DNA from: Rhodopseudomonas rhenobacensis
GTDB lineage: Bacteria; Pseudomonadota; Alphaproteobacteria; Rhizobiales; Xanthobacteraceae
Direction of reading: 5' to 3'
NCBI RefSeq assembly: GCF_014203125.1
Contig: NZ_JACHIH010000007.1
Location: 82,657 to 146,656, forward strand
Length of the DNA stretch: 64,000 nt
Below, in pieces: positions 47,467-55,640 of the stretch. Position 1 is the first letter of the stretch. Each line of letters begins with the position of its first letter. Both the position numbers and the translations under genes were made by a program. Below the pieces are notes generated by a model. The model was given only the letters and a program-made list of their open reading frames with translations. It made no database searches and was not told the origin of the DNA.

Positions 47467-47741
47467 CACAGATCCCTCTCCGGTTTGCCGGTCAACGCGG
47501 CCCGATACGGCTCCCAATTCTTCAGCGGATTAACCACCTCAGCGACACTCACTTTCTGCGGCGCCGGAATGACCTGGAACAGTTCGCTCGGGTGGAAATC
47601 GGCGACCGCGACGATGCTGACGCTACGCTCCGCTTCGTCTGCAATGATCCGCGCATCGTATTCGCAGCCATCATCAATCACGCTGACGTTGTAGTCGCCG
47701 GGGAGCGTTTGCAGGTATCCGATCAGTTCAGTTACGGTCAT
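47466..47741 (-). CDS. Hypothetical protein
   Basis: 91 residues (MTVTELIGYLQTLPGDYNVSVIDDGCEYDARIIADEAERSVSIVAV). The first part resembles the short proteins of phages and plasmids that begin with LIxxLxxLPxDxxV. The upstream part of the open frame overlaps the next gene and is not coding. Confidence 0.55.
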   Translation of the reverse strand: MTVTELIGYLQTLPGDYNVSVIDDGCEYDARIIADEAERSVSIVAVADFHPSELFQVIPAPQKVSVAEVVNPLKNWEPYRAALTGKPERDL

Positions 47742-47952
47742 CGCGCGTCTCCTTCTGCGTCCACTTGATAGCTCCCACCGCATCACCTCGGATGACAACG
47801 TCCGCGCACTCGAAGCAGACCGGTCCTTCGCAGGGGCCGCCTGAACCGGCGATGTTGCGTCCGCATAGCGAGCAATCGATGCAAGCGGCCGATGCGAACA
47901 CGGGCCGCGTTGGAACGACGGTGACGCGACGAAGTTCAAAATATTCAGTCAT
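47728..47952 (-). CDS. Small cysteine-rich (zinc-ribbon-like) protein
   Basis: 74 residues with CIDCSLCG, then CEGPVCFEC, a spacing that fits one or two zinc-binding knuckles. Overlaps the following gene by 14 bases. Function unknown. Confidence 0.5.
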   Translation of the reverse strand: MTEYFELRRVTVVPTRPVFASAACIDCSLCGRNIAGSGGPCEGPVCFECADVVIRGDAVGAIKWTQKETRDDRN

Positions 47953-48010
47953 CCTAGTTCTCCATCATGAGTCCGCTTGCCTTCCGCCGGCGCCTGCGTA
48001 GGATGCCGGA

Positions 48011-48208
48011 ATGGAGATCGACCGCCGAGCCGAGAAAGAAGCCGCCCGTCGCGATGACGAGGCGCGCATGGCGCGTGGCGAGGTCGTCGACAACGGCTTT
48101 TTCAGCGTGCTCGACCGATCGAAAGCGAGGCTGCTAACTCGCCGACGTCGCGCGAAACTCGATTGCGCGGATGAGACAGCCCCGGTGGCGGGGTCGAAGC
48201 AACGATAG
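48011..48208 (+). CDS. Small hypothetical protein
   Basis: 65 residues (MEIDRRAEKEAARRDDEARMARGEVVDNGFFSVLDRSKARLL), highly charged and helical. It is opposite in direction to its neighbours, which lowers confidence. No family. Confidence 0.4.
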   Translation: MEIDRRAEKEAARRDDEARMARGEVVDNGFFSVLDRSKARLLTRRRRAKLDCADETAPVAGSKQR

Positions 48209-48218
48209 GCCATGGTGG

Positions 48219-48890
48219 TCAGCATGGCGGCCGGTTCTTCACGCTATCGATCGTGATCTTGACCGTGGCGCCGCCCTCGACGTCTTCGACTCGATTGAGC
48301 ACAACGGCACGCGGGCCGGTGATTTTGCTGCCAAGGATCGCTCGGGCGCGCTCAGTGAGAATTTCCTGGATCTCGGATCTGCTGAACACGACTTCGAATG
48401 TTTTGTAGATTGCGGGCATCACTGCCTCCTGAATTCTTAATCCTGATTTTGACCACCGGCGCCGGCGGCGGCTTCTCGCCGCTGCCGGTGGTCGGAGGGG
48501 GCGGAGCGCGCCGCTGTTGCCGGTGTAGCCTCCAGCCACCTTGCGAGGCCTGGGACTGAAAACGACGTCTGCGAACCACATGTCAGACGGGTCGCTTTGA
48601 TATCTGATTTTCTGCACTCGATATCGCGTATGACCATTCCCGCATGCGAGAATGATGTAGTCGCCATCACGGATTCCCGAACCCCACCCCGACATCCGAC
48701 CACGCATCCCGTTTTCGATAGGATCGAACGTGTAGTCGTGCGACCAATATCTGCGCGTGTAGTCGTGGGTTTTCGCGGAGGCATCCTTGGATGCCTCGCA
48801 CGATCTGATGTAGGCCCGTCCGAACGTGATGAGAGCGACGATTCCGATCACGGTGAAAACGCCCTGCATGAAGTGAGTGACGGCTTCCAT
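48219..48890 (-). CDS. Hypothetical membrane-anchored protein
   Basis: 223 residues from an ATG preceded by GGAGGCGAG. One N-terminal membrane span (MQGVFTVIGIVALITFG), then a soluble part with RYWSHDYTFDPIENGMRG and CGNGHTRYRVQKIRYQ. After a low-complexity Pro/Arg stretch, a second small domain (MPAIYKTFEVVFSRSEIQEILTERARAILG) follows in the same frame; it may originally have been a separate gene. Unknown function. Confidence 0.5.
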   Translation of the reverse strand: MEAVTHFMQGVFTVIGIVALITFGRAYIRSCEASKDASAKTHDYTRRYWSHDYTFDPIENGMRGRMSGWGSGIRDGDYIILACGNGHTRYRVQKIRYQSDPSDMWFADVVFSPRPRKVAGGYTGNSGALRPLRPPAAARSRRRRRWSKSGLRIQEAVMPAIYKTFEVVFSRSEIQEILTERARAILGSKITGPRAVVLNRVEDVEGGATVKITIDSVKNRPPC

Positions 48891-48901
48891 GCTCGCCTCC
48901 C

Positions 48902-49441
48902 TCACGCCGCGCGTTCGGCGGCGCGGTCGCGCTTCGCCGGCTCGACGTAGACGGCGGCGAATGACCACGGCGTCTGCTCGGCGGCCGCCTTGGCCGCCTT
49001 CAGAGCAACCTCGGCGTCGAGCACCCTGCGCTCGGCGTCGTTGAGCGCGCTACTGGCGTCCTGGGCCGCTTTCGCCGCGGCGGCGAGGCGGTCTGCGGTG
49101 GCGTCGTCGGCGGTGAACGAGAATGGCTCGCCGAACAGGTGGAGTGTGACCGAGCGGGTAGGGGCGGGCGGCTGGGAGGTGCAGGAGGGGGCAGGCTTGT
49201 TCGACTTCCAGACCACGGCAATGCCGGCGCGAGCGAGGTCTGCCAGGACGGCACTCTCGGCTTCGAACCCGGCGATGCTGGCGTATGCTTGGTCGATGCT
49301 TGAGATCGCGTTGCTGACCGACTCCATCGATCCATCGAGCATCTGGAGCCGGCGACGGGCCGTGATCAGGTCGCTCATGACAATCTCGGCGATCGCGTTC
49401 ACGTCGAAATCGCTGACGCTATTTCCGGTGTTTTCGGTCAT
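48902..49441 (-). CDS. Hypothetical coiled-coil protein
   Basis: 179 residues. N-terminal helices (DVNAIAEIVMSDLITARRRLQMLDGSMESVSNAISSIDQAY) and a long alanine-rich helix near the end (AAAKAAQDASSALNDAERRVLDAEVALKAAKAAA). A short strand-rich part lies between. First gene of the packed minus-strand series. Function unknown. Confidence 0.55.
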   Translation of the reverse strand: MTENTGNSVSDFDVNAIAEIVMSDLITARRRLQMLDGSMESVSNAISSIDQAYASIAGFEAESAVLADLARAGIAVVWKSNKPAPSCTSQPPAPTRSVTLHLFGEPFSFTADDATADRLAAAAKAAQDASSALNDAERRVLDAEVALKAAKAAAEQTPWSFAAVYVEPAKRDRAAERAA

Positions 49442-49669
49442 CGGGTGCCTCCGAGGTCAGACCGTTTTAGACCACTGCTGCGGTCAGATAAGGTTAGCAA
49501 CCACGCAGGAGTCGCGACTGTCAATAAGTGTCGGTCGCGCGTCGTGAATTAGGCAACATCAATGCGATGTTACTGAAAACTCGCGGGAAGTAATTCACGT
49601 TTTACTTCCAAATATGCCCCGTCACGCGCGCGATTTCGCGGACGGATATACTGTAAATCAGCGAACTTA

Positions 49670-51316
49670 TTACCACGGCCGCGGCGGCAGCTTGACCATC
49701 GGCGGTACCTTGCCGACGGGCTCCGGCAGGCGCCCGCCGGCCTTCTCGAACGCCGCCATGACGGCGTTGGTCCACGCCGCCATGGCCCGAGTCTTCAGCG
49801 GCATTTTCTGCGACGCGTTGTAGAATTTCTCGGTCGTCCGCGCCGCTGCTTCGGGATCGTGGACGTCGTATTCGCCGGCGTGACCGAGCAGCGCGCTGGA
49901 CGCCGCCGCGGGCAAGCCTGTGCCCTCATCGAGGTATCGCGCCGCCGCCGCCCGGATCGTGTGCAGCGAGAACTCGGGGATGCCGGCCAGGTGGTCGGTG
50001 CCGCCGGCCTCACCGCCGCGCTTACCCCGCATGCGCGCGAGGTGGTTGGCGAGCGAATAGGGATTCGTCGGGATGTCGACCATGCCTACGCGGTCAGAGA
50101 TCTCGCGCGGCTGCCTCTGCGTCGATGCGAAAACCCACTGCGACGGCGCCGTCCACGCCCCTGTGACGGCAGCCGACCAGTCGGCCATCGAGATCCACAA
50201 AATGCGCAGGCCGATCGGCGGCACCGGCAACATGTACCCCTGGCGGGCCTTCATCGCGTCCTCGGTCCAGAGCGCGGTGCCCCATCCAGGCGCCTCGTTG
50301 CGTGCGTCCGACCACTCGATCCCGGCGCGCTGCAGCCGCGTCGTTGAGCCGCGGCGGGCCGCGGTTAGCGCCGTCCACCAGAGCCCGCAGCGGACGCCGG
50401 GCGAGACCTTGTCGCGGCCCTTCCTGTCGGAGCAGAACGCTTCGTGGCGCGCGAGCATCTCGCCGACGTGCTCGACGCCGAACGAGGCCTTGCGCCTGGC
50501 CAGCTTCGACCGCGACGCCGACAGCGTAGCGATTTCCTCGGGCTCGAGGTCGGGCGGTCGGACGTCGTTCCACCATGCCGATCCGTTCAATCCGCTTCGG
50601 TGGGTGTTCGACAGAGACCAGGTGAGCGCCGACTTCGCATAGGCAAGGAATTTCGCCCGGGCCCGGCGGTGCTCGATGCCGCGGACGGCGGCGCCGAGCT
50701 TGGCGGCGTCGATCGCGTCGAGCCGCAGCGTCTGCAGCGGCGCCAGCGACGGCCGCTTGTCCGGATCGAACGCGCCGTCGCGGCCGACGCCGAATGAGCG
50801 GCGGACGTCGTCCTGCGTGTCCTTCGACGGCGCCTTGATGCGCTCGCCGACCATGCGCGGGCCGGAGAGGTTGGCCATCCTGGCGGTGACCATCTCGGCC
50901 CAAGTCCAGCAGATGGGTTGTGCTGCAGGACCGGAAACGGTATCCGACTCTGGGGACCGGGGCGGTCTAGCCGAGATCTCTACAAGGATTCGCGCCGCCG
51001 CCTCGCGGGCCGCCCTCGGGTTGACGTGGTCGCCTTTATAGCCTCGGCCGGCGCGACCGATCATGCGAGTGAAGGACCGTGTCTTGACGAACCAGACGAC
51101 CGCCTTTCCGCGACGCTCGAGGATGAGAGAGCGCTGCTCGGTGTCGCGCCAGATGTCGCGCCCGGGTAGCCCGGCGTCGGCGGCGTCGAGCGCTTCGTTG
51201 ATGATGTCTCCGTCGATCTTCACGCGCTCGCGCTTCACAGTTTGCACCACGTTTGCACCACGAATTCGCTTTCCTACGACGACGAGGCGTCGACGGATAG
51301 CGCAAATGGAGGGCAT
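49670..51316 (-). CDS. Tyrosine recombinase / integrase
   Basis: 548-residue phage-type integrase. The catalytic region is in the C-terminal half: a first arginine box TAARRGSTTRL, the H-x-x-R in FSLHTIRAAAARYLDEG, and the nucleophilic tyrosine in TTEKFYNASQKM. The N-terminal half carries SAM-like and core-binding features. Its 5' end lies about 55 bases from a 3' tRNA-Met fragment at 51372-51420, the expected arrangement for a tRNA-targeted integrase. It presumably inserted the element that lies to its left. Confidence 0.88.
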   Translation of the reverse strand: MPSICAIRRRLVVVGKRIRGANVVQTVKRERVKIDGDIINEALDAADAGLPGRDIWRDTEQRSLILERRGKAVVWFVKTRSFTRMIGRAGRGYKGDHVNPRAAREAAARILVEISARPPRSPESDTVSGPAAQPICWTWAEMVTARMANLSGPRMVGERIKAPSKDTQDDVRRSFGVGRDGAFDPDKRPSLAPLQTLRLDAIDAAKLGAAVRGIEHRRARAKFLAYAKSALTWSLSNTHRSGLNGSAWWNDVRPPDLEPEEIATLSASRSKLARRKASFGVEHVGEMLARHEAFCSDRKGRDKVSPGVRCGLWWTALTAARRGSTTRLQRAGIEWSDARNEAPGWGTALWTEDAMKARQGYMLPVPPIGLRILWISMADWSAAVTGAWTAPSQWVFASTQRQPREISDRVGMVDIPTNPYSLANHLARMRGKRGGEAGGTDHLAGIPEFSLHTIRAAAARYLDEGTGLPAAASSALLGHAGEYDVHDPEAAARTTEKFYNASQKMPLKTRAMAAWTNAVMAAFEKAGGRLPEPVGKVPPMVKLPPRPW

Positions 51317-51338
51317 TTCGGCGCGAAAGTGGTTAATT

Positions 51339-52989
51339 TCACCGGGATTTGTGGCTGATCCTCCGGAGACCGGGCATCATAATCCTGGGGTCGGGGGTTC
51401 GAGTCCCTCTCCCGCTACCACTGATCCCCCCTCCCTCAGAACGGCTCGGGAACAAGTCCGAATTCGTCAGTTGTGCCAGTCGTCCCTGCACTTCGATGTT
51501 GAAGCCCCGGCCGTGCGGTTCGGCGTGGATGATGACTCCGGCCACCAGCCGCCGCAACGCTTCGATCAATTCCGCCGATTCCACGAAGTCGCTGTGCTCG
51601 GCCGCAAGGTCGGCCAGTCTTTCGACATCGGCGCGGTATTGCTCGATCGTAGCTGGATGCAATGTGACGATATCGGCTTCGTTGGCGCATTTCAGCTTGC
51701 CGTCTATGTCGGCGCGCTCGATTTCAAGCGCCTTGATCCTCGGTACCAAGGTGGCGAGATCGACACCTTGGGTTATCGCGTCGATCAGGCGCTCAAGTTC
51801 GCGTGAGACCTCGGCATTGCGACGTGTCAGCTTGCTCATCTGGTCGCAGGCCTCGCGTGCAAGGCGTCGCCGCTCGTCGTTGTAGGCCTTGATGTATTCA
51901 GTAATCGCAATCGGATTGGACAGCTCGTCTTTCAGTCCCGCAAACACGGCCGCTTCAACGGCGTCGCGGTTGACCTTGCGGCTGTTGGTGCAGGCCCCAC
52001 TCTCCCTGTAGGTGCCACATTGCAGCCGCGCCGACCGCTTGCGATTGCCGATCGAAATCATTCCGCCGCCGCAGGATCCACATCGCAGCAAGCCCGAAAG
52101 CGGACGCCGTGGTGCGCGGGATGAGTCGCGCCGAGGTGCGAGCGCTTCAGCTTAATGGCTTGCGCCGCGTTCCAGGTCACATCATCGATGATGCGCAGTT
52201 GCGGCGCCTCGGTAATTCGATGTTGCTCCTTCGGATTAATTCGCGAGATCCGTTTGCCCGTGGTCGGATCCTTGACCATCCGCACCTTGTTCCAGACGAT
52301 ACGGCCGGATAAAGCTCATTGAGCAGCATGCCGTGACCGCGCGCGTTGTTGCCCTTGATTGTAGAAGCGTTCCACCTCGTACCGCGTGGCGCCGCGATGC
52401 GATCAGCATTGAGTTCAGCAGCAATGGCGCGCGGCGTTACGCCGGCAACAAAGCGCGCAAAGATTCGCTGCACGATCTTGGCTTGCGCGTCGTCTATGAC
52501 GAGCTCGCCCGGCGAACCCGGGACGATGGAATAGCCATACGCGCGTCCGCCGGCGTGGCGGCCGTCGCGGATCACGCCCTCCAGTCCGCGCCGTACGTGT
52601 AGCGCCAGGTTCTCGAGATACATTCCGCCCATCAATGCCCGCAGCGCGCCATCGATTTTGGTCACTTTCCCGGGCGCGGTGTGGATGGTGATGCCGAGAA
52701 AGTCGAGCTCCTTGCGAGCAGCGTGATAATCGGCCTGGTCGCGAAAAATGCGATCCATATCTTCGGCAACGACGACGTCGAACAGCCTTGCCGCCGCAGC
52801 GCGCATCAGCGCGATAAAGCCGGGACGATTCTTTGCAGACGATGCGGACACAGCGCGGTCTTCGAAGGTCAACACCACCGTCATGCCATTGCGAGCGCAG
52901 ACCTCGCGGCAGAACGCGATCTGGTCGTCGACCGATTTATCGTTTTGCAGGTCGCTCGAAAAACGAGCGTAGATGGCGACGCGGATCAT
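51339..52989 (-). pseudogene. Large serine recombinase, two frameshifts
   Basis: Serine-type site-specific recombinase. The catalytic N-terminal domain (RVAIYARFSSDLQNDKSVDDQIAFCRE) reads from 52989 to about 52310. The recombinase domain (DPTTGKRISRINPKEQHRITEAPQLRIIDDVTWNAAQ) continues in a second frame to about 52095. The zinc-ribbon (LRCGSCGGGMISIGNRK) and coiled coil to the end are in the third frame. Its last residues (GRGTRTPDPRIMMPG) are read from the tRNA-Met fragment. All domains are present, so two small indels inactivate an otherwise complete gene. Confidence 0.85.
51372..51420 (+). other. 3' fragment of a tRNA-Met gene, likely attachment site
   Basis: The sequence contains the anticodon loop with CAT (TCATAATCC), a complete T arm (GGGGG-TTCGAGT-CCCTC) and the 3' acceptor half with encoded CCA, matching the 3' half of alphaproteobacterial elongator tRNA-Met. 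The 5' half (D arm, 5' acceptor) is absent; upstream sequence only weakly mimics it. Such a half-tRNA is the usual scar left by an element that integrates into the 3' end of a tRNA gene. No intact copy is present in the window. Confidence 0.75.
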
Positions 52990-53144
52990 GGCCTTGGCTC
53001 GCTCGCGCGGGCTTGAAGTAATCGGCGCGCGATTTCTGCTTCATGATCTAACCGGGCTCTCAGTTTGGCGAGTGCCCTGACCACGGCAAGAACGTCCTCC
53101 CCGGGCGGAATCTCCGGTCTTTGTGGTTTAACCGCCGGTGGCAT
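52986..53144 (-). CDS. Small ORF coupled to the serine recombinase
   Basis: 52 residues (MPPAVKPQRPEIPPGEDVLAVVRALAKLRARLDHEAEIARRLL), with its stop overlapping the recombinase start by ATGA. Helical and charged. Small coupled genes in front of serine recombinases are common in this group of bacteria. Function unknown. Confidence 0.5.
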   Translation of the reverse strand: MPPAVKPQRPEIPPGEDVLAVVRALAKLRARLDHEAEIARRLLQARASEPRP

Positions 53145-53202
53145 CGCTCGAAACCATAGCGAAAATAGCACCAATCGCCGCTGAGGATGGCCTGGTGGTT
53201 GG

Positions 53203-54640
53203 TCGTGTCCCGCCAAGTGGTGTAGCTCGGTAGAGCAAAGCCGCCCGCACGCGCGCCTTCAACTGGCGCCGTAGCGGGCGGGCGGCTTTGCGGCGGTCAT
53301 CGGCGATTTCTTAGGTCAGATCGGGTTGCGACACACCAACGCAACCGAGGAACCACCGATGACCGACGACATGATGAACCTGCGCTCGCTCGTGGAGAAG
53401 ACTCCCGACGCCGATTTGCTGCGCGAGATGATCGGCTTTGCCGCCCAGCGGCTAATGGAGATGGAGGTCGGCAGCCTGACCGGCGCCGGCTATGGCGAGA
53501 AGACCCCCGAGCGACTGGCGCAGCGCAACGGCTATCGCGACCGCGACTGGGAGACCCGCGCCGGCACCGTCGAACTGCGGATCCCGAAGCTGCGCAAGGG
53601 CAGCTATTTTCCGGGCTTTCTGGAGCCGCGGCGGATGGCCGAGAAGGCACTCACCGCGGTGATCCAGGAGGCCTATGTGCATGGCGTCTCGACCCGCTCG
53701 GTCGACGATCTGGTCAAGGCGATGGGGATGAGCGGCATCTCCAAGAGCCAGGTGTCGCGGCTGTGCGAGGAGATCGACGACAAGGTGAAGGCGTTTCTTG
53801 GCCGGCCGATCGAGGGCGACTGGCTGTATCTGTGGATCGACGCCACCTACGTCAAAGTGCGCCAGGCTGGACGCATCGTCTCGGTCGCGGTGATCCCCGG
53901 GTCAAGCCCGAGGACCGCGGTCGGCGTCAACAGCGACGGCCGCCGCGAGATTCTCGGGCTCGATATCGGCCCTCCGAGGCCGAGACGTTCTGGACCGCGC
54001 TCCTGCGCAAGCTCGCCCGCCGCGGCCTGCGCGGCGTCAAGCTGGTGATCTCCGACGCCCACGAAGGCATCAAGGCCGCGGTCAGCAAGGTCTTCAACGC
54101 CACCTGGCAACGCTGCCGCGTGCACTTCATGCGCAACGTGCTGGCCCATGCCGGCAAGAGCGGACGTCGCGTCGTCTCCGCCTTCATCGGCACGGCGTTT
54201 GCGCAGGATGACGCTGAATCCGCGCGAACCCAATGGCGGCGGGTCGCCGACCAACTGCGGCCGAAGCTGCCGAAGCTCGCGGCCTTCCTCGACGACGCCG
54301 AAGTGGACGTGCTGGCCTATATGAGCTTCCCACCGGCGCATCGCACCAAGCTGCACTCGACCAATCCGATCGAGCGTCTCAACGGCGAAATCAAGCGACG
54401 CACCGAGGTGGTCGGGATCTTCCCCAACGAAGATGCCATCGTCCGTCTGGTCGGCGCCATCCTGCTCGAACAGAACGACGAATGGGCGGTGCAGCGCGCC
54501 CGCTACATGACGCTGGAAACCATCGCCCCGATCGGCGATGATCCCGCCGTCAGCCTACCGGCATTCGCCAGCTGACCGGCCCGGACCAACCCGGCAGTCG
54601 CGGTGACCCGCCGCCAGCTACACCACGCCACGGGGCACGA
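53203..54640 (+). mobile_element. IS256-family insertion sequence
   Basis: Imperfect terminal inverted repeats: the left end (from 53203, TCGTGTCCCG...GTGGTGTAGCT) matches the complement of the right end (to 54640) at about 20 of 25 positions. The word CTGGTGGTTGG directly flanks the left end and lies one base outside the right end, consistent with a target duplication. One transposase gene inside, frameshifted. Confidence 0.8.
53359..54575 (+). pseudogene. IS256-family transposase, frameshifted and carrying a palindromic insert
   Basis: Mutator/IS256-type DDE transposase. The N-terminal part ([55 protein letters not shown]) is in one frame and the rest from about 53970 ([53 protein letters not shown]) in the next; one missing C in a CCC run explains the shift. 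Before that, residues PGSSPRT interrupt the conserved [17 protein letters not shown] core. They are encoded by a 21-base palindromic element at 53894-53914. Confidence 0.85.
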
Positions 54641-54872
54641 TCTGGTGGTTGGTCACCAGAAGGTCCGTCTCGTCGTTGCCGATCCAAGTGATGCCGATCA
54701 GCCAGCTACCTTTCCAGCGCGCCAACGGCACTCGCCGTAGGGAGAAAATGGCGGGGAGTTCGGGGGCGAGATCGAAGCGCCGCGAGTTGATCGGCGTCTT
54801 CACCGTCAGTCGAAGAGCCTCTACACTGTCAGTTGAAGAAAGCGGCGCTCCTGCTTGGCGCAGCTGCCGCAT

Positions 54873-55346
54873 TGGCCGGCGCGGGAGGGATTGCCGGAGC
54901 TTACGCGCTGGGTCTGCGCCAGCGCGGCATCGATCCGTGCGACGATATCGCCGACGCGCCGGTTCTTGTTCCACGGCCGATGAAGCGGCGAAGCGGGTTT
55001 AAGATCCTGAAGCTGAACTACGCGAATGGCAGCCATCCGCTCAGACTGCCGCAGCAAGCATATTCACAAAAGGGCGGCTTGCCTTGCATCGTAGAAACGG
55101 AATGCTTAGCGCATCAATCGGCGGGTTGGTCCTATAATGCGACCTTCTGCTGATGCGGCAGATATGAGCTGCTGCCGGTTTGATGAACACCCGGTTAAGC
55201 TAATCCCACCTTGCGGGACGGAGTCAACGGGTCCGGGTTCAGTTGCCGTCGCCGCGGAGCGAGCGGATCGGGGTCGCCGACCGTTACAAGAACCCATCGC
55301 CCTTGCGGGTTTCCGTGGTAATTGTCGCACGACGCAGGGGGAGCCT
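54873..55346. other. Stretch without a clear gene
   Basis: About 470 bases. A plus-strand open frame from a TTG at 54833 begins like a signal peptide (KKAALLLGAAAALAGAGG) but overlaps the other-strand gene and has no family; I do not call it. No terminator or repeat stands out. Confidence 0.3.
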
Positions 55347-55640
55347 ATGGACATCAACGACCCGCGCTTGGAGGAAGCGCACAAGAACATGGTCGAGCGC
55401 GTCGAAAAGTACGACGAGCGGATCGTGACCGTTTTGAAATGTCACCTCACGGCAGAGCAGGCACTGGACGATTTACTCGGATCAGCGTCGAGGCAATGGA
55501 AGCGCCGTTCCTTCGCCGGCAAAATCGATGTGGTGGAAAAGCTTTTCTTGCCGGAGCTCGATCCGCCGATGTGGGCTGTGTTCGCCATCCGAGCCGGGCA
55601 CATCTTCAGAAGAGCGAAGGCCGTCAAACATACCGCGTAG
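55347..55640 (+). CDS. Hypothetical protein, probably truncated
   Basis: 97 residues (MDINDPRLEEAHKNMVERVEKYDERIVTVLKCHLTAEQALDDLLG) with a good ribosome binding site. Helical, of the kind seen in small four-helix (HEPN-like) proteins, where the next expected part would be a conserved Arg/His motif. The last residues (RRAKAVKHTA) are read in DNA that is coding for TraA on the opposite strand, so the original C-terminus is probably missing. Family uncertain. Confidence 0.5.
   Translation: MDINDPRLEEAHKNMVERVEKYDERIVTVLKCHLTAEQALDDLLGSASRQWKRRSFAGKIDVVEKLFLPELDPPMWAVFAIRAGHIFRRAKAVKHTA

Larger units (their letters stand above)
53060..54872 (-). pseudogene. Unrecognised gene split by the IS256 element
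   Basis: The minus-strand frame from 54872 (MRQLRQAGAPLSSTDSV... FDLAPELPAIFSLRRVPLARW... LLVTNHQ) is cut at the right IS end, and the frame resumes on the left side of the IS at 53202 (NHQAILSGDWCYFRYGFERCHRRLNHK) and ends at 53060. Removing the element and one copy of the flanking repeat restores a single frame of roughly 120 codons. Product not recognised; it lies just upstream of the small gene and the serine recombinase. Confidence 0.5.

Noticed and set aside
54833..55153. Small secreted protein starting from TTG
   Set aside because: Signal-like start is only Ala/Leu-rich shadow sequence over the disrupted gene on the other strand; rest has no family.
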